A stretch of DNA of 64,000 nucleotides, taken from Acanthococcus lagerstroemiae. Taxonomy: Eukaryota; Arthropoda; Insecta; Hemiptera; Eriococcidae. Below the pieces are notes generated by a model. It saw only the letters and a program-made list of their open reading frames with translations, did no database searches and was not told the origin of the DNA. The DNA lies in NCBI GenBank assembly GCA_031841125.1, contig CM063110.1, positions 52,117,946-52,181,945 of the forward strand, given 5' to 3'. Below are positions 41,360-51,560 of the stretch, one piece after another. The first letter of the stretch is position 1. The number at the start of each line of letters is the position of its first letter. The translations under genes were made by a program, and so were the position numbers.

Positions 41360-43910
41360 AACAAAACAGTTTTCCACCATCTTCACAACTCGTTAACCAC
41401 AAAAACCATCTTTCTTTTGCTCAGTTTTCAAAAGCAGTAATTCTAGTTTCGGCTTACCACCATTAATAATTTCTAATTGTTCATTAAGAGTAAGTCGCGA
41501 AAACAGTTTTTCAATAAGATCTCAAATACGCATTTTGTGGGGGGACGGAGCATTCAAACATCATACATTGACTAGTAGAAGAACATAATCACGTTTCACT
41601 GTCAACTTCAACGTTTGAGGTGTAGCCAAGCCGAGCTAAGCCCGACTCAAAGCGCTTCCAGAACGCAACCAAATGCACAGGTTTCATCGCGTTGACCATG
41701 CTAGTGTGTTTTTGTGCCGGTAATTATTAACACGGAGGCGGAGCATAAGTCGTGCAATGCGTGCAGTATGGAAAAGAAGCGTTAGATCCGACGCATACCT
41801 CGCTGGCCTATACGAATATACAAATACTCGTACATGTACGAGGATTGCCGAATGTCAAACAGTATATATGCTTCTGTTTCAACTGTCTCCTCACTCTCCC
41901 GTGAATTTATTATATACTTAAGCGTAGGCGTCAATACAGTCGCTGTTTTGCCCAATGTTTCTTTATCTTTTATTTGTTACAAGTTGAAGTTGATATTGTA
42001 CATGAAAACTTACTGTCTCTGGAATGTACGCCACAGGAAATGCGAGTAAATTAGTGGCATTGCCAGATACCTAATTCATTTTTCTCATCTTTGTCGCAAG
42101 CACTTTCAATAGAACTTCTGAAATGGAGACATTTCATTGCAAATGTTTTTTCTATATCCTCAGCATAAAATGTTCGGAAATTTTCTGCCTGTCGAGTAAG
42201 ATCCTCTGCGCTAACAGACTCGTGGCATATGTTGATGAGAAAGTTTGCAGTACCTAATGAATTTTGATTTTTTGGAAGCGCATGTCTAGTTCGCTGGGTG
42301 AGGTTGGTGCGAGGAGCGCATCGGGAAACTCCCGATCTCCGATAGGCCTATCCGTCAGTGAGAAGAAGTAAAATCGTGCTCATCCTTGAATTTGGTTCAC
42401 GTCCATACTGAACAACTTGGCCATGAAACTTTCAGCAGTGTAGGTCAATCACACCTATCTAAAGCATCAGTGACAGTGAAACCGGGAAGGGGCTCAAAAA
42501 TACCACATTTCTCTGCTTTTCTATTAATTGATTATTCAGAAAAATCAGAATAATCGGAGTAGAAAATATCTGTGAACAGTATAATCAATATTTATTCATC
42601 TTTTAATTATCCATTTCTCTCTTTTTCCTCAAATTTTACCGTTCCAGCCGATTGCTCTCCCTGCCAAATCAAGTGGTACAGAACAGTCGGTTGTAAGTTC
42701 GCAAGAAGAAGCGACTGGAAAAAGCGGGCCGCATTGTGGAGCAGACCGCGATCGCGAGTGGATTTATGGTACGGCCCGAAGGCGATGTTATGGTTGTGGA
42801 AAACTCGTTCCCACGATACAGAAACTTACATCATGCTTTACTTTCTAGGTAGAATAAACATAACTCGGTTATGTTACCCGGTGAGTATAAATAGGTATAC
42901 TGTGATTTGTTTTTTAATCTGGATATCGCATCTCATTTCTTTCTCTCCGGTATACTCGGGTCAGAAAATGAAAATCGTATCGCCCTTGTTTGAGTGGCAC
43001 GACCGCGATTCGATAAAATGGTGGCGTCTGTCCTCCGCGCTCGCCGTTTCCAAACACCGCTCAGCACCCGAAAAAAAAATTCTCTCTTGTAAACCATACA
43101 TCGGCCATCAACGTTGTTTATATACTTTCTGTGGTAAACATTTATGATGTATTTTTTACGAGTTTGATGGCGAGATTGAAATTAAAAAACTTTTCGCTGA
43201 GCTATACGACACCGACGAAGAGTCAGATATTAAAATCCAACAAACGTCGAATTAAATATTAACGAAACAACGGCGGACTCTCCAAATTTAATATCGAATC
43301 AAAGTTTATTTTAAAAAACGTATATATTATGTGCTATTAACGTGGTGCTGGTTGATTTTAATTAGCCAGCAATGCAGCTTTTTTATGAGCAGTCTCTTCG
43401 GTTTATTGGTGTGAGTAGACTACATCACGTATTGAGTACCTGTATGTAGGGGCGGAGTGGGACCAGACAGGCCACCGGGAACATCAGTTTTGTATGCCAC
43501 TATCGTAACAATCGCAGGTTAATACTACCCCTTCACACTCCCTCTCCACAGGAGAAAGTTGGAAAAAATAACATTATTCATCGTGACTATCATCTTTCTA
43601 ATTTTTCCTTTTCTTTACCCCCCCCCTCTTCCTCCTCCCGACATAAAAAAGTCTTAAAAATAGCATTTATCATTTTTTAAACTATTTCTACAACTTTCAA
43701 TTTTCCTCTAAAAAGTAATAACAGTCGGCGAAATTTTATAGGTATGAGAAGTCATTTAAAAAATATGCCAAAAATACTCTTTTATAGCAGCCAAGTTAAT
43801 TTTGTCGAGGCTGCGTTATTTATTGACCAAATATACATTAGTGTACCGAGTCTTAACTCCATAATAGCCCAATAAGCCCCAGAATCTAACTATTTTGAAA
43901 GAATTTGAGG
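41360..43910. other. No gene recognised; one possible exon
   Basis: Mostly unassigned. 42649-42880 is listed separately as a weak exon candidate. An acidic frame near 43165-43255 (FDGEIEIKKLFAELYDTDEE) ends at a stop and might be another coding remnant, but it is too short to judge. Confidence 0.3.
42649..42880 (+). other. Possible internal exon (weak)
   Basis: The segment is preceded by a pyrimidine-rich stretch ending TTACCGTTCCAG and followed by GTGAGTATAAAT, which match the consensus of 3' and 5' splice sites. In the frame from the acceptor it reads PIALPAKSSGTEQSVVSSQE and ends in a stop before the donor; another frame (42572-43147) is open throughout. Neither resembles a family I know. 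It is more GC-rich than its surroundings. It could be a host exon, a transposon remnant or chance. Confidence 0.2.
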
Positions 43911-43916
43911 CACCTC

Positions 43917-44085
43917 CAGTGCGGTCCCGAGGAGGGGGGGGGGGCGTTTTGCCTGAGGCCTTGCACCTATCAAGGCCTCGTGCCTCGTGCGACCTGAAAA
44001 TAGATACGCCTTTTCGCAGAAAAAATGTTCCTCGTCTTGTGTTGAATTTTTTCCTTAGACCTTGCAAAGTCACGGGACGCCACTG
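43917..44085. mobile_element. hAT-type MITE, imperfect duplication
   Basis: The ends are CAGTGCGGTCCCG and, on the minus strand, CAGTGGCGTCCCG. The flanks are GGCACCTC (43909-43916) and AGCACCTA (44086-44093), 6 of 8 identical. Length is 169 bp. It contains G12 near 43937-43948. Noncoding. Confidence 0.55.
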
Positions 44086-44210
44086 AGCACCTAAAATTCA
44101 TGTCTTTACCTCAATACAAAAATAATCAATATGGAGCAAGTAGAAGAAAAATTAGAATTTAGTTTTCCGCTATTCTCATAAAGGTAACATTTTCGATAGT
44201 CGGTGATCCT

Positions 44211-44434
44211 AGAGATGGAGGTCTGGTTGGCGGAGTGGATAGCGCGTTGGTCTCGGAATCCGGAGGTCCCGGGTTCGAGTCCACGTAGCAACTCGCCAGA
44301 ATTTTCGACCTAGGTCGGTTTTTCGGCCAGAAGAGAAGAGGGCTAAGACAGCCCTAACAGCCACCCCGACGTCTCTGAAGTAATGCTCGAAAGGGTTGAT
44401 TTCAGGACTCTGGTGGAGAGCAAATTAGAAAAAG
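44211..44434 (+). mobile_element. tRNA-derived SINE with perfect 13-bp target duplication
   Basis: The element lies between two copies of AGTCGGTGATCCT (44198-44210 and 44435-44447). The head has A box GTTGGCGGAGTGG and B box GGTTCGAGTCC, as in a tRNA, but the acceptor stem does not close, so it is not a tRNA gene. The 3' body shares GACCTAGGTCGG, AGAAGAGGGCTAAG, CAGCCCTAACAG, TAATGCTCGAAAGGG and GGAGAGCAAATTAGAAAAAG with 37191-37360. The tail is A-rich. The perfect duplication indicates a fairly recent insertion. Confidence 0.88.
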
Positions 44435-44488
44435 AGTCGGTGATCCTGAATTCTCTTCATCTGTGAACATACGGGTGGAACAGAGGGC

Positions 44489-44830
44489 GGCTCAGCGGCG
44501 GATTATCCTAAACGCACACTACGCACTTACTTGGAGTGGCAAATGTTTAGGGGCGGCAAAAAAGCGAAAAAATTTTCAGGAAAATGGAGGAAAAACGAAA
44601 AAAAAAAGATCAGTTAGTCTAGTGAACATGAAAGTATTGAATGAAATAAAAAAGAATAAATGCGAAAAGTCCCAAAATCAAAGAAGAGCAGCTGGTTTAA
44701 GAAAAAATCTGAGCACATTTGAGTCAGTTTTTATTGCTGCATTGTTGCGGCGTTTTGATAAAATAAATAAAAGTATCCAGGCGGCAAAGTTCGATTTAAG
44801 AGATGTTATCAACCATTTAAGTCTTTGATA
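44489..44830 (+). pseudogene. Third hAT (ZMYM1-like) relic, 5' part
   Basis: It starts near CAGCGGCGGATTATCC, a hAT-like tip, followed by CTTGGAGTGGCAAATG and GGGGCGGCAAAAAA. 44710-44826 reads LSTFESVFIAALLRRFDKIN and then KSIQAAKFDLRDVINHLSL, which aligns with the LDRFETAFMISF...INRINVI region of the hAT element at 26334. The zinc finger, catalytic part and C-terminus are missing, and no right end is seen. Confidence 0.5.
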
Positions 44831-45020
44831 AATTTTGTAGCAAAATTAAGGACGGAATAAATGTTTCAAAATTTTATAAATAACACTGTTGAATACACAA
44901 AGGAAAATTATGAAGAAAATTTACATTCTCGGCGAAAGTAGGGAAAATCAAGTTTTTCTCTCAGGGCAACACAAATTAAGAATCGAAGTTAACTATATCT
45001 TGCCTTGGAACAACTGAAAA

Positions 45021-45420
45021 TTGAGTGGGAAAAAATGTGTTCCATATATCGAAAAAAGCGCTCAGTCGTCCGTGCTCACATCTGGTCCATTCAAAAAACA
45101 GCTGGAAGAAAAAAGGCAGGAGAAGAATAACGATGTCCCTGGGAATGAGAACGCTGTTGGAAAGAAGAACACCATCGTTCAAAATAAGAATGTATTTGTT
45201 GGTAAGAAGAACGCCATGGCCGGCAAGAAGGATGCCTGCACTCGCAAAGAAAAAAGCTGCGCCTGCTGGAAAATCAGTAGCCCCAAAAAACTCGCAAGAA
45301 CCTATTCCGAACAAACACGACTTTTATTTTATATGGGAAGAGGCATATTCAAAAAGTCGGGAAGTATGGCTTCAGTGTAATTCTTGTGAACGTTGATCCC
45401 ACCAAAAGCTTATACTGGTT
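45021..45420 (+). pseudogene. Pogo/Tigger-like transposase C-terminus (frameshifted)
   Basis: The first frame reads SSVLTSGPFKKQLEEKRQEK, a phrase typical of the C-terminal part of insect pogo-like (DDE superfamily) transposases. It is followed by Lys/Asn-rich repeats (VGKKN, AGKKD). After a shift near 45240 the second frame reads EEAYSKSREVWLQCNSCER, resembling the terminal C-x2-C zinc motif (E.Y..S...W.QC..C..W.H) of those proteins. The DDE core is absent. The similarity is short and the call is tentative. Confidence 0.4.
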
Positions 45421-45518
45421 ATTCTAGCGTTGGCTTCTACATGTGAGACTTTTGCCGAATATAAAATTAATTAGAACAAGCGATGTCCGGAGGACCTGGC
45501 AATGTGGCAATAGGGTGT

Positions 45519-45721
45519 AAAGGGCCCTTGTGGTGATCTTGAAATGTTGAGTTTGCGAGTACAGTACCACTGACTGACAAGGTCTATAGAATTTGAGGTT
45601 GCTTCCACACTCATCAGATCTCCGGGTTCTGTAATGCGGGATTCTTTGGTCTATAGACCTTGGAAATTGGTGGTACCGGACTCGCAAACTCAAAATTTTA
45701 AATCGCCATAATGGCCCTTTT
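45519..45721. mobile_element. Foldback MITE with 72-bp inverted repeats
   Basis: The left arm 45519-45590 and right arm 45650-45721 are inverted repeats sharing AAAGGGCC, TTGAGTTTGCGAGT, GTACCAC and CAAGGTCTATAGA around a centre of about 59 bp. No clear target duplication is visible. It has no coding capacity; the minus-strand frame 45424-45693 crosses it by chance. Confidence 0.75.
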
Positions 45722-45724
45722 CAC

Positions 45725-48700
45725 GCAGCACGTCAGATGTTTCTTAACTGGAGCAGACTTTAGCTCCTCTACTTGAAGAGGGTCGGCTCTTGACTGGAAG
45801 CTGCAGACTGCAGTCGCGCTTCTTGCACAGCTCTATCACTCTATCAACAGGAACGCACTCTACATCATGGTTAATGTCTCTCCCCCCCTCCCTCCAGAGA
45901 ACATAAAAGCTGATGATGCTACCCACATATTATGGAAGTTCAAGGCTTCAAACTGTGAAGCTGCAGACTGCAATCACGCAGCAGACTTTGAACAACACTG
46001 AACATACTAAAATACTTTTCCATTTTCAGTTTAATTTGTTCCAAGTGGCAAGCACAAATCAAACATTCTACAAGACAAATAAATTCAAAGGACATAAAAT
46101 CAAGGAATTTCAAAACTCACGAGTTTTAATGAATATGAACTGATAACTGCTGATAAACAATAATTATTCAAAGAGGGACAGGGGTTTTGTTTCAATTCAA
46201 ATAAACAAGGAATTTTACTTTGATTCAAATAAAGTTGGGTTCTTGCTTCAGAAAACGCACATTAATGTGTTCTCGCTCCTCATTACAATGTTTATAAGAC
46301 GCAAAGACATTAGCTCCACTCCTGGTCACACAACACGTGAAATATTCATGAACCATTCGAATGCGAGAAAATAATCTTTCATTTCAAAAACGAAATGAGA
46401 TCTGCCAATTATTTATTCACGTTTTTTGTTAATTCTGCTACACAATTATAATAGAAGTTCAAATTTGTGGTTAAAAGCATGTTGACAGTTTTGGATGATT
46501 TGTTGTTCCTGATAACCAAAAGACAGAATACCAAAATTACCACTTAATACTGCTAACATATTTATGATTATGAGACATAACTCACATCGCATTATTCCTT
46601 GGAAAATTTCCAGATAAGAGTACCACAGAATGTTGCATGTACTTGGTTTGATTCAAATACATTTTACGCTAATTCAACTGAGAACCCATTTCATATAAAC
46701 AAACAATACACTTATCTCTTCAAAATCCAGTTAATGTCTTCACTTTCATTGAGGAAATAGTTCCTTTTAAAATTACAAAATAAAATGTAAACAAGTTGCA
46801 TTTGTAAATCCGAAGCATAATGGAGAGGATAAATTCATAATAGTAAACTGATTTATTGATAGATGGCAGCAGTTGATGGAGAACGCAACTGAGCTAAAAC
46901 TGAACTATGAGCTGTAAACAATTCAGTCGTATTTAATTATGAAAATTCGATTACAACAGGGTGCTTGCAGCGCTGCTCGCGGGCAAACACCCTAAAAATT
47001 AGTAATAAATTTCTTTAATCTTCTCTGGAGGACTCTTGCCCCAGTCAATGCGGACTCTTGCCAAGAGTCCAATTCTTCATGTTGTTGAAATCTAGTTTCT
47101 TACTGTATGTACCGGCTCACTTTCTCAGTTTTTCAGGAAGCTTAGAGGTTCTATTAATATTTTTCATCAAAAAAGTCCACGTAAAACAAGTTTTGCAGCC
47201 GCTGGAGTAGAAATACCACTAAGTGCAGACTTTTGCCCCGCTCTCCTCTACAGCTAGAGTATGCAACAGCCAGCAGGTAATGTGTGAGCTGGCGGGAGGG
47301 TGGCAATACAGTGGTGGCAGTTCATCTAGCTCAACTGACTGAAGTTGGTAGTGAAACAGCCAAACTTCTGTGGCAGTGAGATTGGGAGTCCACTGCGATA
47401 TTCACAGCCACTAAGATTTTTTTCTGTGATCACAGTGTGTGTACTTCGCACTATTCTGCATTAGTAATGCAGTTGCCAATGGAACAGTATGTCCCGGCTT
47501 TCTTCGTGGGGAAGGATCAAATTCACCTAGAACCAATCACAGTCGGCCCACAGTTTGACCAAAAATCCCTAACCTAGGTCATTAATTTATGTCAGAAGGC
47601 ACAAAGCGTCGATGCGCCGATCACGTTTTGCACTTTTCGCCACAGGAGGAAAAAGTACAAAGTACTGCTGCTGTATACATGAAACAAAAGCAGAACGGCA
47701 TTAGGTCAACATTTCGTTTTTTATGGCGGCGACTTTCTGTATCCACAGAGCGGGTGATATGACTTAGCTGGTCGAAGTTTTTGATATTTTTATGATATTC
47801 GGACAAATTCGACGCTGCCTCCTCCATCTACATCAGCCGGAATTGCGAGCTGTTTTAAGACCGTTCATTGTGCTCATAAGCGGCGGCGGCAGCGCGGGTG
47901 TGGTGTAGCATAGAGACGGTCGTTGCGATGGTCTTTTTTCGAACTTTGTGTAACGCGTGTTTTTCTTTTCTCGCATGGTGGGAGTTCGAAATCGTGAACA
48001 GAACGAAGACGTCATCCAGCTCGAATACCAATCAATTTTTTTCTTCCGAGTATTTTGTGTCGAATTGGTCGGTCGCGACAGGATAGCAGCCTATTCAATA
48101 AAATCAACTTATCGCTCGAGACTCGAGGATAGCGCGCGGACTTCTGAAACGAGAGCATTTGTATTTAGTTACGATGAATAATGTAATTTAGAAGAACTTG
48201 TTCTTAGGCATACACGTGTACCGAAGCTCAGTGGCGACGATTCAGGTTGCTCCCACGTGTTGTAAAGCGACCAAAACGATATTATGTGAGTAGCAGCGGC
48301 TACTTAGCGTTTCAGAAAAAGCAGTTTCTATTTCTAAACTTTTATAACAGTGAATACATAGACGTAGTTGTAACATAACATCGCATCAGTATAGTAGTTA
48401 GTAACATAATCATTTAAACAGTCTTATGTACAGGGTGTTTCGGCTTGAATAGATTTCCCTGCAGTTGGAGGCAGTGTTAATTTTAACGAATGCGTGTAAA
48501 ATAGTTTGCCTATCCTAAAAATTGAACGAGCGGAGATATTTGATAATATGAATTTTTTTACTTTAATCACAACATTTTTTCCTTCCAAAATAAATATGAG
48601 TAAAACAGTTTAGTAATAAAGTATCAAGACAGGTAAAATGGTGTAGTTAGTGGGCCAACTGAAATAAAAAGTAAATTGAAAAGACATATCACATTAACTG

Positions 48701-50600
48701 AAATTGTATTGTAGTGTAATTTCTTGAAAAGCCAGAAAGTATACACATTCTTGGATACAATCATTCCCCACCAGGGATGACAAAAAGTATGTAGTATAAT
48801 TTATCAAAAGCCGGATGTCCCGCTCCAATTTCAGAATAAGATTCATGGAAAGACAAGTCTCTCCACGAACCTTACCTATGGGAAATTGTTGATAGTAGAT
48901 TGTCGACTAAGGGGGCTAATAACTCCCGCAAAAGAAACGTTCAGCCTACCATCACTGTACTTATATAGGTGTTTAACCACAGACCACCACCACGCCCCAC
49001 GGGGTTCTGGGCGAGTCCATGATGACCCATGTCCCCAGCGTACTTTGCAAGCGAAGTAGTGTTGACGACCTGAGCCATTCAGATGGACGTAAGTAATGTA
49101 CGAACCCCCTCATGTCCATGAATGAAAAGAGGTTCACCAAAGGGAAATCTAATTTTGAAAAAGTCCAGAAATGCCACGTACCATAAATCAAATACCTAGC
49201 ACAGTAATACGTCTGTGCACTATCGAAAAGAATAAATAGAAAAGATAAAGTTGTTCCAAGTTCACTTCACTGAAATTATGAGAATCATGTCACACAGTAC
49301 AAGAATATGTGTATTTTTAATTGATAAAATTGAAAATGAAACGCGGCGCAATGGAGTTACTGGACGGCTCTGTAAATAAACATGGAGCCAGTGGTTCTTA
49401 CTTCACGATACGATTCTCATACGTAAGCGTGATCAAAAATAAACAACTGATTCAAAAATACGCGTTAAATTCATAACTGGTTGCATTGAGTGATAACGAC
49501 TGAAATGTAACATAATATTAAGGAGTAGCATCCTCTCTCCCCTAAAAATTTAGAATAATCAAAAAGTTTCTGTATCACTGGCTGGAAACGGATTTCGTAT
49601 AGTAAGCACCAAATAAAATTTGGCTGGTTGTTTCCCACACCACCACCGATTTGAAAGAATCACTAAATGTCCAAAAATATTCGACTATCTAAATGGGAAT
49701 TCGAAATACTTGAAATATTAATTATGAATTAACACTAGGGAGTCCCCCTCTCCCGACGAAATATTTCAATTTCATAATTTGGGCCTCACTAATCTCGAAC
49801 TCGAGCTCTAGGAGTGCCTCAGCTCCTCGGAACGATCCCTTTTGGATACCACGGATTCGGTGACGATTCCCCCGGTCCCGATCCAATCACAGTGGTCTCT
49901 CAGTACCTTAAATTTTGAAGTACCCCCCGAACGTGCACTAACAAGTATACTGAGCCTCTGCGTGATTTTCACGTATGAGCTAGCTACCCACATGATTCCG
50001 ATTTAAAGACTGTTTTTTGACCCGGAATTATGAATAACGAAGATCGAAAGTAAAGGGTATTTCTACTCCGCGCCCTTTCTGGATCATACACGCGGGTAGA
50101 AAAAGGTGTCGGCCCCTTTAGTCAGCAATCTACTATCGGAAAATTCCCCACAGTTGAGATCCTGGAAAGAAGTTTATTTTTCCCGGGCTTTTATTCCGAA
50201 AATTGGGCGCGACATCTGGCTTTTCGGGAAATTACGCTACAGTATAAGAATTTGTCCAATTGTCCCTTAACATAGTGACGTTTTGTTCACAAACAGTTTC
50301 ACCATCTGCCTCCTGTCTCAATACTTGATAGTTCTTCCCCCTTACATTGCTCAGTTTTGTGAATAATTCGATTTCTAATTAACTTTTGGTTAGTGACAAG
50401 AGAACTTCCCTTTTTTCTTGATAATATGTTGCGGAACAAAAATTAATTAAAAATCAGTCCAATCAAGCAGAGATAATTTTTATCATTATTTATTATTTTT
50501 CTTTTCGTACAAGAAATAATAACCTTGGGATACAACATTTTAGAGCTAATTTAAAAAAAAAAATGAAAAATCAAGTATTAATCTTGGTCTGATGGTAGGA
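45725..50600. other. No gene recognised
   Basis: Nearly 5 kb of mostly AT-rich sequence. A GC-rich patch with GGC repeats lies at 47880-47900. At 48431 CAGGGTGTTTCGGCTTG resembles the tip of some insect DNA transposons, but no partner end is found. A small imperfect hairpin lies at 46957-46995 (CAGGGTGCTTGC ... GGCAAACACCCT). Frames such as 47898-48086 and 48973-49191 (minus) have no motif. Confidence 0.35.
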
Positions 50601-50602
50601 GT

Positions 50603-50643
50603 CCTCTTTTTTCTAATTTTGCTCTCAATCCGAGCCCTGGGTT
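50603..50643 (-). mobile_element. SINE 3' tail fragment
   Basis: On the minus strand this matches the last ~40 bp of the SINE family: CCAGGGCTCGG-TGAGAGCAAA followed by an A-rich AAAAAAGAGG tail, as at 37325-37361. It abuts the end of the gypsy integrase relic. Confidence 0.5.
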
Positions 50644-51560
50644 GGTCCCAATCTCTAGTGCTCCGCAACAACTTTGGCCAGGTATTTCTTGAGCGTCCAG
50701 TTGAATCGCTCAACCATGCCGTCGGATTGCGGATGCAGCGGAGTAGTTCTCGTTTTCTAAACCCCTAAACGCTGGCATACTTCTTCGAACAATCTGGATT
50801 CGAAGTTTCTCCTCTAGTCTGTATGCAGCTCCAGTGGGACACCATAACGTGTGATCCAATCCTCTGTCAGCGTCCTGGCCACTACCTCCGCGTCCTGTGT
50901 TGGCATTGGGTATACTTCAAGCCATTCACTGAAGTAATCACCTACACACAGCACATACCAGTTTGCAGCATCTGAGAGCGGGAATGATCCTGCAATATCC
51001 AATCCAGACCCGTTCTTGATACTTCAGTATCTGCCGCTCAGGATCGATGATCAGCCCATACCGCACCATCATATCCCAGCCAACGGTCGCGGCATCCTGA
51101 ATATCGGCCACCAGAAACTCTTGCTCGAGGAACACTCCCATCAGTTGAATTTGGAGCTGAACTGTTCCGTACACTGGCACCGTTTCTTCAGCGGCCGTTC
51201 GCAGAACATACCACTTCTTCTGATCCAACTTCTTTGCTGGGACCAGCTCGTATTGAAGGATTGAGAGTGATGCCCGTGTCGACACAGAAGAGCACTGTCT
51301 TGTGTCTTCTGACCAAGTTTTCCTTTCACATAGTTATTTGAGGCATCATGCTTCAGCGTTCTCTTGACGGCAACGATTGTCTGGTCCCTTGGGAAACAAC
51401 TGAGTACGCTTGGCGAGCAACACCCCAGTCTTTCCCAGCCACCTTCTGATTTCGGGGGCAGCTAAGACGGATGTGCCCCTGTTCATTACACTGAAAGCAT
51501 CGCGGTTTTCCAAACGGGCGTGGGGAAAACAGGTGGCCAAGCATTCTAGGAAAAGAGGAG
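50640..51560 (-). pseudogene. Ty3/gypsy retrotransposon relic, copy 1 (Gag knuckle, protease, integrase)
   Basis: Read on the minus strand, the order is as follows. A Gag CCHC knuckle CFQCNEQGHIRLSC lies near 51470-51510. A protease region has a DTG near 51275-51295 and AATVGWDMMVRYGL near 51050-51090. This joins directly to an integrase core, MDIAGSFPLSDAAN to GVPLELHTD (51002-50814), with two catalytic Asp residues, and a stop follows the second. The integrase continues past the edge of the tandem duplication at 50757 to TPLHPQSDGMVERFN near 50680-50730, which holds the catalytic Glu. Reverse transcriptase and RNase H are deleted: protease is spliced onto integrase within one frame. No LTR is recognised. 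It is a dead fragment. Confidence 0.75.

Noticed and set aside
42572..43147. 191-codon open frame as a gene
   Set aside because: It reads through a possible intron and AT-rich sequence with no motif. Only the segment between the splice-like sites deserves a weak mention.
44221..44290. A tRNA gene
   Set aside because: A and B boxes are present, but the acceptor stem does not close, and the sequence lies at the head of a SINE with target duplications.
47880..48180. CpG-rich promoter and first exon
   Set aside because: A GGC-rich patch and short frames alone do not support a promoter or exon.
48431..48480. DNA transposon starting with CAGGGTGTTTCGG
   Set aside because: Only one tip-like sequence; no inverted partner or duplication within reach.
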